From Sinorhizobium americanum (GTDB lineage Bacteria > Pseudomonadota > Alphaproteobacteria > Rhizobiales > Rhizobiaceae), in contig NZ_LNQC01000045.1 of NCBI RefSeq assembly GCF_001651855.1, positions 186,001 through 250,000 on the forward strand: DNA of 64,000 bases, given 5' to 3'. Of this stretch, positions 52,908 through 61,926 are shown piece after piece (position 1 is the stretch's first letter; each line of letters begins with the position of its first letter). The translations under genes were made by a program, and so were the position numbers. Under the pieces are notes generated by a model. The model had not been told where the DNA came from. It was given only the letters and a program-made list of their open reading frames with translations, and did no database searches.

Positions 52908-53740
52908 AGGATGAGCCTCGCCACCGCCGCCCCCAATGCGCCTGGAAACGAAAGAACCACGACCGCGCTCAGCGTTTCCGAGAGGCCGGCGCCATCGGTT
53001 CTGCCGAAAGTCCAAAGGATGTAGAGGTTGACCAGCATCACAAGGGCATAGCCGACGATCGCATATCGGAAGAAGATGCTGAAGAACCCGGAGCCCGGTT
53101 CCGGATTGTGCGTGCCGCGGAATTCGAGTTCATAGACGAAGGCGTGCATGAGGCCGAGCGTTCCGACAACCAGGGCGACCTCCTGCCAGGGGTTCATCTT
53201 GTAGGCAATCAGGACAACCTCTTCGGTTGGTGCGATGTTCACCGACAGGAACAGTGCTCCGACGACCATCAGAAACAGTTCGCCGGCGTAACCGGGCTCC
53301 GGAATCTCGTTGTCCTCCAACGGACTGGGACCCAACTGAGCCCTCGCCAACGATGCTCCCAAACTGCCGGGTACAACCTGAACGGCAATCTTTCCGACCA
53401 CCTCCCGGAGCGGCATTTCCGCGTTCACGATCCCGAAGATCAAAAGAACCGCAGTCGCCGCGAAAGCGGCAACCAGGACCGCCACCAATGCATCCGCTAT
53501 ACGGTCGCGAAGCATCACCGTCTCGCGAAAGCCTCCATATTTGTGCAACAGCACCAGCATCGGGACGGTGACTGCCAGCAACAGAGCAAGCCGCAAAGGG
53601 TGAAGATGGAAACCCAACGCCCAAGCTTCCATCGTCATCAGCACCGGTACGGCGAAGATCAATGCTCCGGCGAAGGCGCGGCCGAGACCGATCCAGAACT
53701 CGCGCCGCGTTGGGCCGACGGTCACTTCAGTTGACGCCAA
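52904..53740 (-). CDS. TIGR02587-family integral membrane protein
   Basis: The 278-residue protein has about seven membrane helices (FWIGLGRAFAGALIFAVPVL, ADALVAVLVAAFAATAVLLI, YAGELFLMVVGALFLSVNIA and others). A conserved EEVVLIAYKMNPWQE loop lies after the helix SVNIAPT. It pairs by four-base overlap with the TIGR02588 gene, so the two are probably a complex. There is no known function and no catalytic motif that I recognise. Confidence 0.85.
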   Translation of the reverse strand: MASTEVTVGPTRREFWIGLGRAFAGALIFAVPVLMTMEAWALGFHLHPLRLALLLAVTVPMLVLLHKYGGFRETVMLRDRIADALVAVLVAAFAATAVLLIFGIVNAEMPLREVVGKIAVQVVPGSLGASLARAQLGPSPLEDNEIPEPGYAGELFLMVVGALFLSVNIAPTEEVVLIAYKMNPWQEVALVVGTLGLMHAFVYELEFRGTHNPEPGSGFFSIFFRYAIVGYALVMLVNLYILWTFGRTDGAGLSETLSAVVVLSFPGALGAAVARLIL

Positions 53741-54154
53741 TTCGTTCCCCTTTCACGACCTTGCACGTGCATCGGCTCATGCAAGCAGGTGAAAAATAAT
53801 GCTTGCTGCGCATTCCTGTTCCGGAACACTGCAGGATTCTCTTGGTGTCTCCGGCGTTGCCGTTGCAGGTCTGCCCGCCCAGCCGTCATTGCAGCGTCGC
53901 TTGACGCCAATTGGATCGTTCGAGTCTGATTGGCTACGGAACAGGCCGGCATGTTGCGGCGTTTAGCCAATCGTTCTTCAGGGCGGCAATTGTTTGCGTG
54001 CTTTTCGCGTCGTGTTTTGAGATGCCGAAGGAGGCGGGGAACTTCGCCCCCGAACTCGTCGAGAAGCCACCTTCCTGACCGGATTAGAACCTCAAGGTGA
54101 GATCGGCTCACCATCCAAATGCTCTCCTGGCCTCTGACCGGAGGGAGGACCGAT
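53741..54154. other. Divergent gap between TIGR02587 and sugar-type ABC genes
   Basis: This 414-base non-coding gap must contain promoters in both directions. It includes a near-palindrome gttccggaac (53817-53826). No coding frame is convincing, and no ECF-type element of the local consensus was found. Confidence 0.4.
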
Positions 54155-55378
54155 ATGCTGCTTCGTCCTGCGAGAACTCTCGCCGCAGCGACCATGCTGC
54201 TTGGCTTGCCGGCATTGGCTAACGAGACCGTCCGGATATCCGGTTGGGGCGGGTCAGAGGTCGCCATCGTCAATGGCTTGTTGACCGACGTTCTTGCCGA
54301 AAAGCTCGCGAAAGAGGGCATCACGGTAAAATACGAGCCGGTCGATGGCGAGTTTTCGCAATTCATTATCAACGGCCTGTCGGCGGGCACCGCGCCAGAC
54401 CTTTTCTACGTCGACATCTTCTGGGCGCGCTCCGTGTTCAGCGCCGGTCAGGCCTTGCCGGTAACGCAGGACGTATCCGGCTTCGCAGCCAATCTCGTCG
54501 AGGCGTTCACATATGAAGGGAAGCTTTACGCGATCCCGAAGGACTTCAACACGCTGGCGGTCCATTTCAACAAGGACATCTTCGATGATGCCGGCGTTGC
54601 CTATCCGAGCGACGGCGATACGTGGAAGACGCTGCAGGAGAAACTAGTCGCCGTGCACGAGGCTCTTCCGGAGGTCGATGGCCTCTGTCTCGTTCCGGAA
54701 TATGCCCGCTTCGGGGCCTTTGCATTGTCGACAGGCTGGACCCCCTTCGACAGCCGGGGAAGAACGATGCTCGATCAGCGCTTCCGTCGGGCTTTTGAGT
54801 TCTACACCGGCCTCGTGAAGTCCGGGGCTGCCGTCCTGGCCGCCGACGCGGGGCAAAGCTGGGCCGGCGGTTGCCTGGCGTCCGAGCGGGCTGCCATAGC
54901 GATCGAGGGCGCCTGGATCATCAGTGCCCTGCGCGATAGTGCCCCAAACATGAACCTCGGCACTGTCCGAATGCCGAAGGACCTCGAAAGCGGCAAACGA
55001 GGCAATATCGTCTTTACGGTCGGCTGGACCGTCAACGCGGCCTCCAAGGTCAGCAAGGCTGCTGCAAAGGTCGCCGAGCTCCTGACCTCAAAGGAGGCCC
55101 AGCAATGGGTTTTGGAGCAAGGACTGGCCCTGCCGAGCCGGACCGGTCTGGCTGATAACTCCTGGCTGCGCGGCGGCCGTCCCGAACAGATGACAAGCCG
55201 CGTGATACTTGAAGGACTGTCGGACGATCACGTCATGCCGTATTTCTTCGGAAAGGTGGGAGGTAGTTGGATGCAGCCGATCAATGCTGCTCTCAATTCT
55301 GTCATCCTCGGGGAGACGGACGCCGACACGGCTTTGGCATCGGCGCAAAGCGCCCTCGATCGGATGCTCGCGAATTAA
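54155..55378 (+). CDS. Sugar-type ABC transporter binding protein (SBP_bac_1)
   Basis: The product is 407 residues from ATG 54155 (ribosome-binding site ggagggagg). The signal peptide MLLRPARTLAAATMLLGLPA precedes NETVRISGWGGSEVAIVNGL. The mature protein follows the family-1 fold (GTAPDLFYVDIFWARSVFSA, GKLYAIPKDFNTLAVHFNKD, AIAIEGAWIISAL). The family binds oligosaccharides or polyols. It heads a three-gene operon with two permease genes. The ligand is not deducible. Confidence 0.9.
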   Translation: MLLRPARTLAAATMLLGLPALANETVRISGWGGSEVAIVNGLLTDVLAEKLAKEGITVKYEPVDGEFSQFIINGLSAGTAPDLFYVDIFWARSVFSAGQALPVTQDVSGFAANLVEAFTYEGKLYAIPKDFNTLAVHFNKDIFDDAGVAYPSDGDTWKTLQEKLVAVHEALPEVDGLCLVPEYARFGAFALSTGWTPFDSRGRTMLDQRFRRAFEFYTGLVKSGAAVLAADAGQSWAGGCLASERAAIAIEGAWIISALRDSAPNMNLGTVRMPKDLESGKRGNIVFTVGWTVNAASKVSKAAAKVAELLTSKEAQQWVLEQGLALPSRTGLADNSWLRGGRPEQMTSRVILEGLSDDHVMPYFFGKVGGSWMQPINAALNSVILGETDADTALASAQSALDRMLAN

Positions 55379-55443
55379 AGCTGCGTTGCTCTCGAGCAAG
55401 GACGAGAGGACTCGTTAGTCGGGCACCCTCAGGAGGAGCATGC

Positions 55444-56532
55444 ATGGGGCGAGCAGGTTCGGAAGAGCGGAGCGGCTGGCTCTTCATCTTGCCCTTCACG
55501 GTCTCGATGGCGCTGTTTTTCGTCTACGCGATCGTCCGGACCGCCTATTACAGCTTTACCGATTTCGACCTCTTCAAGGCTCCGAGCTTCGTCGGGCTGT
55601 CCAATTACACTGCGCTTGTCTCCGATGAGCTTTTCCTCACTGCCCTGCGCAACACGATCGGCTTCTCGCTCATCGTCACAACGGTTCAGACGGCGCTTGC
55701 GCTTGCCCTGGCGGTTCTCGTGAACCACGCCGTCCGGGCGAGGGGGCTCGTCAGGACCGTGTTTTACCTGCCATCCATCATGTCCAGTGCGGCCATGACG
55801 CTTATCTTTCTTTGGCTCTTTCAAAGAGACGGCTTCATGACCGCGATCGTCGGCGTCGTGCTTGCCTATCACCGGCACATCCTTCTGTTCTTCGTGGGCA
55901 TCGCTGCGGTGCAGGGTGCGCTCGTTCTCAAGGCGCGGCGCCGCTATGATGGCGTTTCGATTTTCGACCCCTTCTTTCTGCTCGTCGCCGCCGCGAGCGC
56001 GCTCACACTTGTCGTCGCCTGTGCCCTCGCGGGATTGCTGCCCGTCTTCGATAACGATCTGCGTGTTTCCTGGCTGAATACTCAGCAGCGCTTCTTCTTC
56101 ATGCCGGTCACGCTGTGGTCGGTGGCGTTGATGAATATCTTTACGACCGTCCCGACGCTGATGCTGTTGTTCCTGGCGGGGCTCCAATCGATCCCGAACG
56201 CCTTGTACGATGCGGCCGAGATCGACGGGGCCAACGCTTTCCAGCGATTTCGCCATATAACCGTGCCGGCGCTTAGGCCGGTGACCTTTGCCGTCGTCAC
56301 GATGAGCATAATCGGCACGCTGCAGATGTTCGACCAAGTCGCGATTCTGGGAGATGCGGCGCCGCTGGCAAGTCGCGTGACGCTTGCATATTACGTCTAT
56401 GAGAACGCGTTTCCGGCCGGCGCCTCTTCGAGGATCGGCATGGCAAGTGCGGCGGCGCTCGTCCTCGGCATTCTGACAATCGCGGTCGTCTACGTTCAAA
56501 AGTCGGTCGGCGTGAAGGAACGGGCCGAATGA
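55444..56532 (+). CDS. Sugar-type ABC permease (MalF-like) with a central insertion
   Basis: The product is 362 residues from ATG 55444 (aggagg ribosome-binding site). The N-terminal helices and core are MalF/UgpA-like (WLFILPFTVSMALFFVYAIV, TVFYLPSIMSSAAMTLIFLW) with the coupling loop EIDGANAFQRFRHITVPALR near residues 255-275. Between LFQRDGFMTAIVG and the next core helix it carries about 80 extra residues with two or three hydrophobic segments (HILLFFVGIAAVQGALVLKA, FDPFFLLVAAASALTLVVAC) that ordinary family members of about 300 residues lack. It overlaps the next permease gene by four bases. Confidence 0.88.
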   Translation: MGRAGSEERSGWLFILPFTVSMALFFVYAIVRTAYYSFTDFDLFKAPSFVGLSNYTALVSDELFLTALRNTIGFSLIVTTVQTALALALAVLVNHAVRARGLVRTVFYLPSIMSSAAMTLIFLWLFQRDGFMTAIVGVVLAYHRHILLFFVGIAAVQGALVLKARRRYDGVSIFDPFFLLVAAASALTLVVACALAGLLPVFDNDLRVSWLNTQQRFFFMPVTLWSVALMNIFTTVPTLMLLFLAGLQSIPNALYDAAEIDGANAFQRFRHITVPALRPVTFAVVTMSIIGTLQMFDQVAILGDAAPLASRVTLAYYVYENAFPAGASSRIGMASAAALVLGILTIAVVYVQKSVGVKERAE

Positions 56533-57929
56533 TGGCGAGGAAGACCGCTGCGGATGCCCGGCCCTCACGCCGCCCTCTGCCGGCTGGCGCGCTTCGCCGG
56601 CGGCAGCTGGCCCTCAGCACCTGGTTATATCTCGCCCTTCTTGCCGTCGCGACGATAATGACAGGGACATTTGTTCTTGCCTTTATGGCGAGCCTGAAGG
56701 TCGATCCACTGGAAAGGCCGTTCCGTGTCTATTTCGATCAGCTGAACCCGGCCGCGTGGATTGCCGCCGCCCGTTTGGGGCAAGAGGGTGCGGGTGACGC
56801 TTTGTGGGGAGGACTGTCTCCCGGCGCCGAAGTGGACTTCAGTGTCACTTACGGAGCGCCCGCCGGGACCGAGATCGTCGAACCGAAGGCCGAGATTCCG
56901 CGCCGCCGCCCGGGGTCGGGCATCGCCGCTGCGCTCATGCGACATTACGCGGCGGATTATGCGTCAATCGCGCTGAAAAGTTCCAGTTCGGCAATGATGC
57001 AGGTTCGTGCCGAGAAGGGAGGATTGCAAGCGTGGCAGACGCGGACATTCGTCTATGAGATCACCTACCGCACCGACGGCCAGGATCAGCCATGGATCGA
57101 ACGCACGCCCCTCAATCTGACCGCTCCGCCCTCTCAAACGCTTGTCGAAAGTCCGATTTCGCCATCGCGGTCCGAGCGTCGCGGACGTCTCCTGAGTTGG
57201 GACAACATCACGCCAGGCGTTCTCGGGCTGATCTTCAACAACTACCGGCGGGTGATAAACGAGACGGCTGACCTAGAGACCGGGAAAAGCCTGTTCGGGA
57301 GCTGGCTGGTCAATAGCTTCGCCATCGCCGCCGGACGCTTGGTCCTGACGCTCGTCGTCGCCAGCCTTGGCGGATATGCACTTGCGCGGCTCAAATTCAG
57401 CGGCAGCCGTTTCATATTCGCTGCTTTGCTCTTCTCGATGACGATTCCAGCGCAGGTGACCTTCGTCTCGAACTATCTGATCTTCAGGGACCTGTCGCTT
57501 CTAAACACCCCCTGGAGCGTAATCGTCGTTTTCGTCGCCTCGGCCAATGTCCTGTTGATGAAGCAGTTTTTCGAAGGGTTTCCAAAAGAGATAGAGGAGG
57601 CGGCGATCATGGACGGCGCCAGCCGTTTTCAAGTGTTCTGGAAGATCGTGCTGCCAAACGCAAAGCCGGCCTTGTTGGTCAACGCAATTCTCGCCTTCCA
57701 AGGTGCCTGGAACGATTTCTTTTGGCCCCTCGTCCTCATCACCAGCCCGCCCGAAGCGCTGACGGTCCAGGTCGGGCTTCTCAGCCTGCGTCGCTCGTTC
57801 GGGGGCGCGCAGGGCGATTGGGGACTCGTTCTGGCCGGCGCATTCATCTCGATCGTGCCGGTGCTTATCCTCTTCGTACTCTTCCAGCGGCACATCGTCT
57901 CGAATGAGCTCACCAGGGGCATCACCTAG
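56529..57929 (+). CDS. Sugar-type ABC permease (MalG-like) with a large periplasmic insertion
   Basis: The 466-residue protein is much longer than the usual MalG-type of about 280. Helix 1 (about 31-55, LALLAVATIMTGTFVLAFMA) is followed by about 170 residues without membrane segments (FRVYFDQLNPAAW through TPLNLTAPPSQTLVESPISP), predicted periplasmic and beta-rich. The normal core then begins near residue 255 (SWLVNSFAIAAGRLVLTLVV) and includes the EAA loop AAIMDGASRFQVFWKIVLPN. No ATPase gene follows, so a shared or distant ATPase is needed. Confidence 0.88.
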   Translation: MMARKTAADARPSRRPLPAGALRRRQLALSTWLYLALLAVATIMTGTFVLAFMASLKVDPLERPFRVYFDQLNPAAWIAAARLGQEGAGDALWGGLSPGAEVDFSVTYGAPAGTEIVEPKAEIPRRRPGSGIAAALMRHYAADYASIALKSSSSAMMQVRAEKGGLQAWQTRTFVYEITYRTDGQDQPWIERTPLNLTAPPSQTLVESPISPSRSERRGRLLSWDNITPGVLGLIFNNYRRVINETADLETGKSLFGSWLVNSFAIAAGRLVLTLVVASLGGYALARLKFSGSRFIFAALLFSMTIPAQVTFVSNYLIFRDLSLLNTPWSVIVVFVASANVLLMKQFFEGFPKEIEEAAIMDGASRFQVFWKIVLPNAKPALLVNAILAFQGAWNDFFWPLVLITSPPEALTVQVGLLSLRRSFGGAQGDWGLVLAGAFISIVPVLILFVLFQRHIVSNELTRGIT

Positions 57930-58016
57930 CGCTGCCAAGCCATCCTTTGTTGGTGACCTCGAGGCGTCATACTTTGAGGGGGGCTTCCACCACCGAAGCG
58001 ATCCACCTCTCGCCTA

Positions 58017-59240
58017 TCATTTCATGACGGTTTTTATCTTGGCGATAGATTCGAGCGTGCGATGGACGGGGCACTTGCCGGCAATTTCCTCAATCTTGCT
58101 GCGAAGCGCCTCGGAGATCCCGCCGTCGATGGAAATCACGCGCTCGAATTGATCGATCCTGCCGCTGCCGAGTTCCGTTTCGGTGCATTCCTCGCAGTCC
58201 TCCGCATGAATCTTGGCATGCGAGACGTCAACGCCAATTCGCCCGAGGGAAAGCTTTTTGTGGTCGGCATAGAGACGCAATGTCATCGATGTGCAGGCGC
58301 CAAGTGCAATCGACAGGAAGTCATAGGGTGATGGCCCGGAATCGAGCCCGCCCACTCTTTTGGGCTCATCGGCGAACAGCCGATGGCCGCCAGCCTGAAC
58401 CGCGTTTTGAAACTTGCCTTCGCCCGTTTCCGTCACACGGACATGTTCAATCGGCTCCTCGCCCTGCGGCAGGTCAGCGGAGACATAACGGGTCAGCCAT
58501 CCCGATATGATCCGGCCGACGAAGGCTGCGTCCTCCGGATCGGTGAGCAGATGATCGGCCTTATCCAGCGACACAAAGCTCTTCGGATGTCTGGCCGCAT
58601 GGAAGATTTCGGTAGCATTCTCGATTCCGACGGTCTCGTCCAGGGGAGCGTGGAGAATGAGAAGCGGCCTTCTCAGGTTTGCAACGGCATCCTTAATACG
58701 CTGCTCACGTGCGTCTTCGACAAATTGCTTTCGAACGAGGAATGTACGCCCGGCAAGTTCGACGTCGGCAGCACCGCTCTTTTCGATCTCCTCGAGGCTC
58801 GTCCCGAAGTTCTTCAGCACGTGACCCACATCGGCCGGTGCGCCGATTGTGGCCACGGCGCACACCTCAGGAATCTCATTGGCGACGGCCAGAACAGCAG
58901 CGCCCCCGAGCGAGTGGCCAATCAGCAATGACGGTGCCTGATAGCGTTGACGGAGATAGTCGGCGGCGGAAACCAGGTCGGCGACATTGGAGGAGAAATT
59001 CGTCGAGGCGAATTCGCCTTCGCTCGATCCCAGGCCGGTGAAATCGAAGCGCAGGACAGCGATACCTTCGCGCGCAAGCTCCGCGGCAATGCGGCGCGCG
59101 GCCGCCAGATCCTTGGAACAGGTGAAGCAATGCGCAAAGAGTGCGTAAGCGCGCAATTTCCCGTTGGGCAGATCGAGGCGGGCGGCCAGGGTGGCCCCGG
59201 AATGGCCGGCAAATTGGTGCCTTTGCGTGTTGAAAGACAT
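58017..59240 (-). CDS. Alpha/beta-hydrolase-OsmC fusion protein
   Basis: The product is 407 residues from ATG 59240 (ribosome-binding site aaggag). The N-terminal half is an alpha/beta hydrolase with nucleophile Ser in IGHSLGGAAV, acid in HAPLDETVG and His in DKADHLL. The C-terminal half is an OsmC/Ohr domain with the two redox cysteines in LGACTSMTLRLYA and GKCPVHRTLE. OsmC enzymes reduce organic hydroperoxides. The hydrolase partner is of unknown substrate. This fusion is widespread in Proteobacteria. It is a stress-type gene and stands alone. Confidence 0.92.
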   Translation of the reverse strand: MSFNTQRHQFAGHSGATLAARLDLPNGKLRAYALFAHCFTCSKDLAAARRIAAELAREGIAVLRFDFTGLGSSEGEFASTNFSSNVADLVSAADYLRQRYQAPSLLIGHSLGGAAVLAVANEIPEVCAVATIGAPADVGHVLKNFGTSLEEIEKSGAADVELAGRTFLVRKQFVEDAREQRIKDAVANLRRPLLILHAPLDETVGIENATEIFHAARHPKSFVSLDKADHLLTDPEDAAFVGRIISGWLTRYVSADLPQGEEPIEHVRVTETGEGKFQNAVQAGGHRLFADEPKRVGGLDSGPSPYDFLSIALGACTSMTLRLYADHKKLSLGRIGVDVSHAKIHAEDCEECTETELGSGRIDQFERVISIDGGISEALRSKIEEIAGKCPVHRTLESIAKIKTVMK

Positions 59241-59554
59241 GGTAACGCTCCTTGGCTCCGCGGAAAGGAGCATTCTACACCTGCAACGGCGACGGACTAC
59301 CTAGCTGTTGTCCAATCGCGATTTGAGGAGTGAGGTCGACGCGGCGGCATCGCCGATGGTCTCCTCGGTTATGTGCCTCTGCTCGTCGTGCGCAAAATGG
59401 ATCCCCGAGCGAACGCGGCGCTCAAGGGCGAAAGCGGCATCCGGCCGGGCGGTTCTGAGAAAATGCTGGCAATGACCGAGGTCATTGCCAGCGAAGTACT
59501 TGCCGGGGGAGTGGCCCAACAAGTTGGGGAACGCCTGATGGATGTGCGCCCAGG
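59241..59554. other. Gap with a 26-bp near-perfect palindrome
   Basis: No frame here is convincing in any direction. At 59466-59491 the sequence ctggcaatgacc / ggtcattgccag forms 12-base perfect arms around a two-base centre. There is no T-run. It could be an operator for the downstream hydrolase-OsmC gene, or the end of the transporter transcript (stop at 59555). Confidence 0.6.
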
Positions 59555-60580
59555 TCAACCGCTGACGGCGTTTAGCAGATCGTATCGTGAAACCACGCCA
59601 ACCGGCCGTTTGCCATCGGAGACGGTGATAACTCCATCGTGTTCTTTCGCGACCTGCAGGAGTTTCGACAATTTGTCTGACGCGAGCACTGAGGGGCTGG
59701 AAGGGGCCGGGGTCTGTCCGGCGGCAAGGGGTTGCATCACCTTCCCGGCGGAAACCAGCTCCAGTCGGGAAATTCCCTTCACGAAATCGGCGACGTAATC
59801 GTCGACGGGCTCCGTCACGATTTGTTCGGCAGTTCCCACCTGCACGAACCGGCCGTCCTTCATGATGGCGATATGCGTTCCCAATCGGATCGCTTCGTCC
59901 AGGTCATGCGTGATGAAGACGGTTGTCTTCTTGAGTACCTTCGAGAGGTCCAGAAATTGCTCCTGAAGCTGCCGCCTGATGAGCGGATCGAGCGCCGAGA
60001 ATGGCTCGTCCATCAGCAGGATCTCGGGATCGGCAGCCATCGCGCGGGCGAGCCCCACCCGCTGTTTCATGCCGCCGGAAAGCTCATCAGGGTAACGGTC
60101 GCCCCAGCCGTCGAGGCTGACTAGGCGCAGCTTTTCAAGCGCGACATCATGGCGGTCAGCCCTGCTCATGCCGCGCAGTTCCAGGCTCAGAGCGACGTTG
60201 TCGATGACGGTCCGGTGGGGCAGCAGAGCCATGTTCTGGAACACCATGCCCACGCTTTGCGAGCGCAACTGCCGCAGTTGCGGCCCCTCAAGGGCGTTGA
60301 CATCCTGGTTGGCGACGCGGATCACGCCCGCCGTCGGTTCGACAAGCCGGTTGATGTGGCGGACAAGCGTGGACTTTCCGGACCCGGAGAGCCCCATGAT
60401 ACAGAAGATCTCACCCTGTCTGACGGTGAAGGACACGTCCGCGACGCCAACGACGCAGCGATATTGCTCCAGGATTTCCTTCTTGCTCAAACCACGCTCG
60501 ATGACCGCCGAATGGGCTTCTTTCGAGTTCTCGCCGAAAATCTTCCAGACGTTCCTGCATTCGATGACCGCGTCAGTCAC
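59555..60580 (-). CDS. Betaine/choline-type ABC transporter ATPase (OpuAA/ChoV-like)
   Basis: The 341-residue protein has Walker A in GLSGSGKSTLVRHINRL, the signature LSGGMKQRVGLARAM, Walker B ILLMDEPFSALDPL and the H-loop ITHDLDEA. It ends in one CBS-like segment (VLASDKLSKLLQVAKEHDGV ITVSDGKR) of the type found in ProV, where CBS domains sense ionic strength. The N-terminal region RGLSKKEILEQYRCVVGVAD is also typical of ProV/OpuAA proteins. The ATG is separated from the permease stop by 10 bases. No binding-protein gene is adjacent. Confidence 0.93.
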   Translation of the reverse strand: MTDAVIECRNVWKIFGENSKEAHSAVIERGLSKKEILEQYRCVVGVADVSFTVRQGEIFCIMGLSGSGKSTLVRHINRLVEPTAGVIRVANQDVNALEGPQLRQLRSQSVGMVFQNMALLPHRTVIDNVALSLELRGMSRADRHDVALEKLRLVSLDGWGDRYPDELSGGMKQRVGLARAMAADPEILLMDEPFSALDPLIRRQLQEQFLDLSKVLKKTTVFITHDLDEAIRLGTHIAIMKDGRFVQVGTAEQIVTEPVDDYVADFVKGISRLELVSAGKVMQPLAAGQTPAPSSPSVLASDKLSKLLQVAKEHDGVITVSDGKRPVGVVSRYDLLNAVSG

Positions 60581-60590
60581 GCTGGACTCC

Positions 60591-61553
60591 TCAGTTCTTG
60601 ATGGCCGACGACGGCAATTGTTGAGCTTGATCCGTCCGGGACGTTTTGGCTACGGAGCGCACCAGCCCGATGGGGCCCTTGCTGAGCCATTCGCCTTTCT
60701 TCCGCGGCTTGGCGAGCGCCTGCGTCAGGCGGTCCAGCACGATCGCGAGAGCGACGATGCCTACGCCGCCGACGGTTGCGATGCCGATGTCGAGCCGGCC
60801 AATACCGCGGAGCACCATCTGCCCAAGTCCGCCGACAGCGATCATTGAAGCGATCACCACCATCGACAGCGACATCATAAGGGTCTGGTTGACGCCGGCC
60901 ATGATCGTCGGCATCGCCAGGGGCAGCTGTGCCTTCCACAGAAGTTGCGACTCCGTGGCGCCGAAGGCGCGCATCGCTTCGACTACGTCGCCGGGAACCT
61001 GCTTCATTCCGAGGTATGTCAAGCGGATCACAGGCGCGACGGCGAATATGACGGTAACGATTACGCCGGGCACGTTGCCGATGCCGAAGAGCATCACCAC
61101 CGGGACCAGGTAAACGAAAGCCGGAATGGTCTGCATACCGTCAAGGAGTGGCCGCAGGATTGCGTAAAGGGTTTCCGACCGCGAGGCCCATATGCCGAGC
61201 GGAATGCCCAAAGCGAGCGAGAAAATCAGCGAGGTCAGGACGATGGCCAGGGTGAGCATCGTTTCCGGCCACACGCCGATAAAACCCACAAAGAGCAAAA
61301 TAGCGACAAGTCCGAGCGCGAGCCTGATTCCGGCTATCTGCCAGGCGACGAGTGCGACGACCAGCACCACGACCATCGGGGGCACAGCCCCCAAGGCTGC
61401 GGTAAAGGACAGCAACATTGAATCGACCGGCGCCTTCACGGCTTGGAAGAACGGCCGGTAGTTGTCTACGGCCCACCGCAAGCCAGCGGTCATCCATTCG
61501 GCAAGCGGAAGCTTTCCGCATGCGAACGGATCGAGAAATCCGCATTCTGCCAT
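60591..61553 (-). CDS. Betaine/choline-type ABC permease (OpuAB/ChoW-like)
   Basis: The 320-residue protein has an N-terminal cytosolic part and about seven membrane helices (VPPMVVVLVVALVAWQIAGI, TMLTLAIVLTSLIFSLALGI, GNVPGVIVTVIFAVAPVIRL). The EAA-type coupling loop EAMRAFGATESQLLWKAQLP is present. The permease-ATPase order is that of ChoXWV or ProVWX systems with the binding-protein gene missing. The orphan OpuAC protein at 41251 is a candidate partner, which is inference. Confidence 0.92.
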   Translation of the reverse strand: MAECGFLDPFACGKLPLAEWMTAGLRWAVDNYRPFFQAVKAPVDSMLLSFTAALGAVPPMVVVLVVALVAWQIAGIRLALGLVAILLFVGFIGVWPETMLTLAIVLTSLIFSLALGIPLGIWASRSETLYAILRPLLDGMQTIPAFVYLVPVVMLFGIGNVPGVIVTVIFAVAPVIRLTYLGMKQVPGDVVEAMRAFGATESQLLWKAQLPLAMPTIMAGVNQTLMMSLSMVVIASMIAVGGLGQMVLRGIGRLDIGIATVGGVGIVALAIVLDRLTQALAKPRKKGEWLSKGPIGLVRSVAKTSRTDQAQQLPSSAIKN

Positions 61554-61926
61554 TTGTTCCCTCTTTCGTTAGGTTTTTCTGATTTTTATCACAGCGAGAC
61601 GTTGTTACCCGGCGCAAAAAAGTAGCGTCACAGGTGACTTAATTTCGGCTGCCATCGCGCGGCCGAAGCGCCATCCGGTCGGATCATCGAGGAAGATGCA
61701 TGGCCCCATAATGGCCGAACTTGCCGAGGATGTGAGCGGTGGGAAGCGTGGCATCATCGCTGTGGCTTGCTTCCACGTCGGTGCGGCCGTCGCTCCGGAC
61801 AAGGTTCGAGCGACGCTGGACCGGTGGCCTGCCACCGAAGGCAATTATGACGAGGAAAATCCAGTCCGCATCGAGGGAGGACGCATCAAGGCACCGATCG
61901 GACCGGCTCGTGCGTCGAAGCGCGCC
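61554..61926. other. Gap between the ABC permease and LysR genes
   Basis: This 373-base stretch has frames of up to 84 codons on both strands, but none has a convincing start, ribosome-binding site or composition. The last 20 bases (61907-61926) precede the LysR stop. It probably contains the promoter of the permease-ATPase operon. I see no other feature in it. Confidence 0.4.

Noticed and set aside
59373-59798. 141-codon plus-strand frame over the palindrome and the ATPase 3' end
   Set aside because: Its second half is antisense to the clearly real ATPase gene, and its first half has no recognisable sequence.
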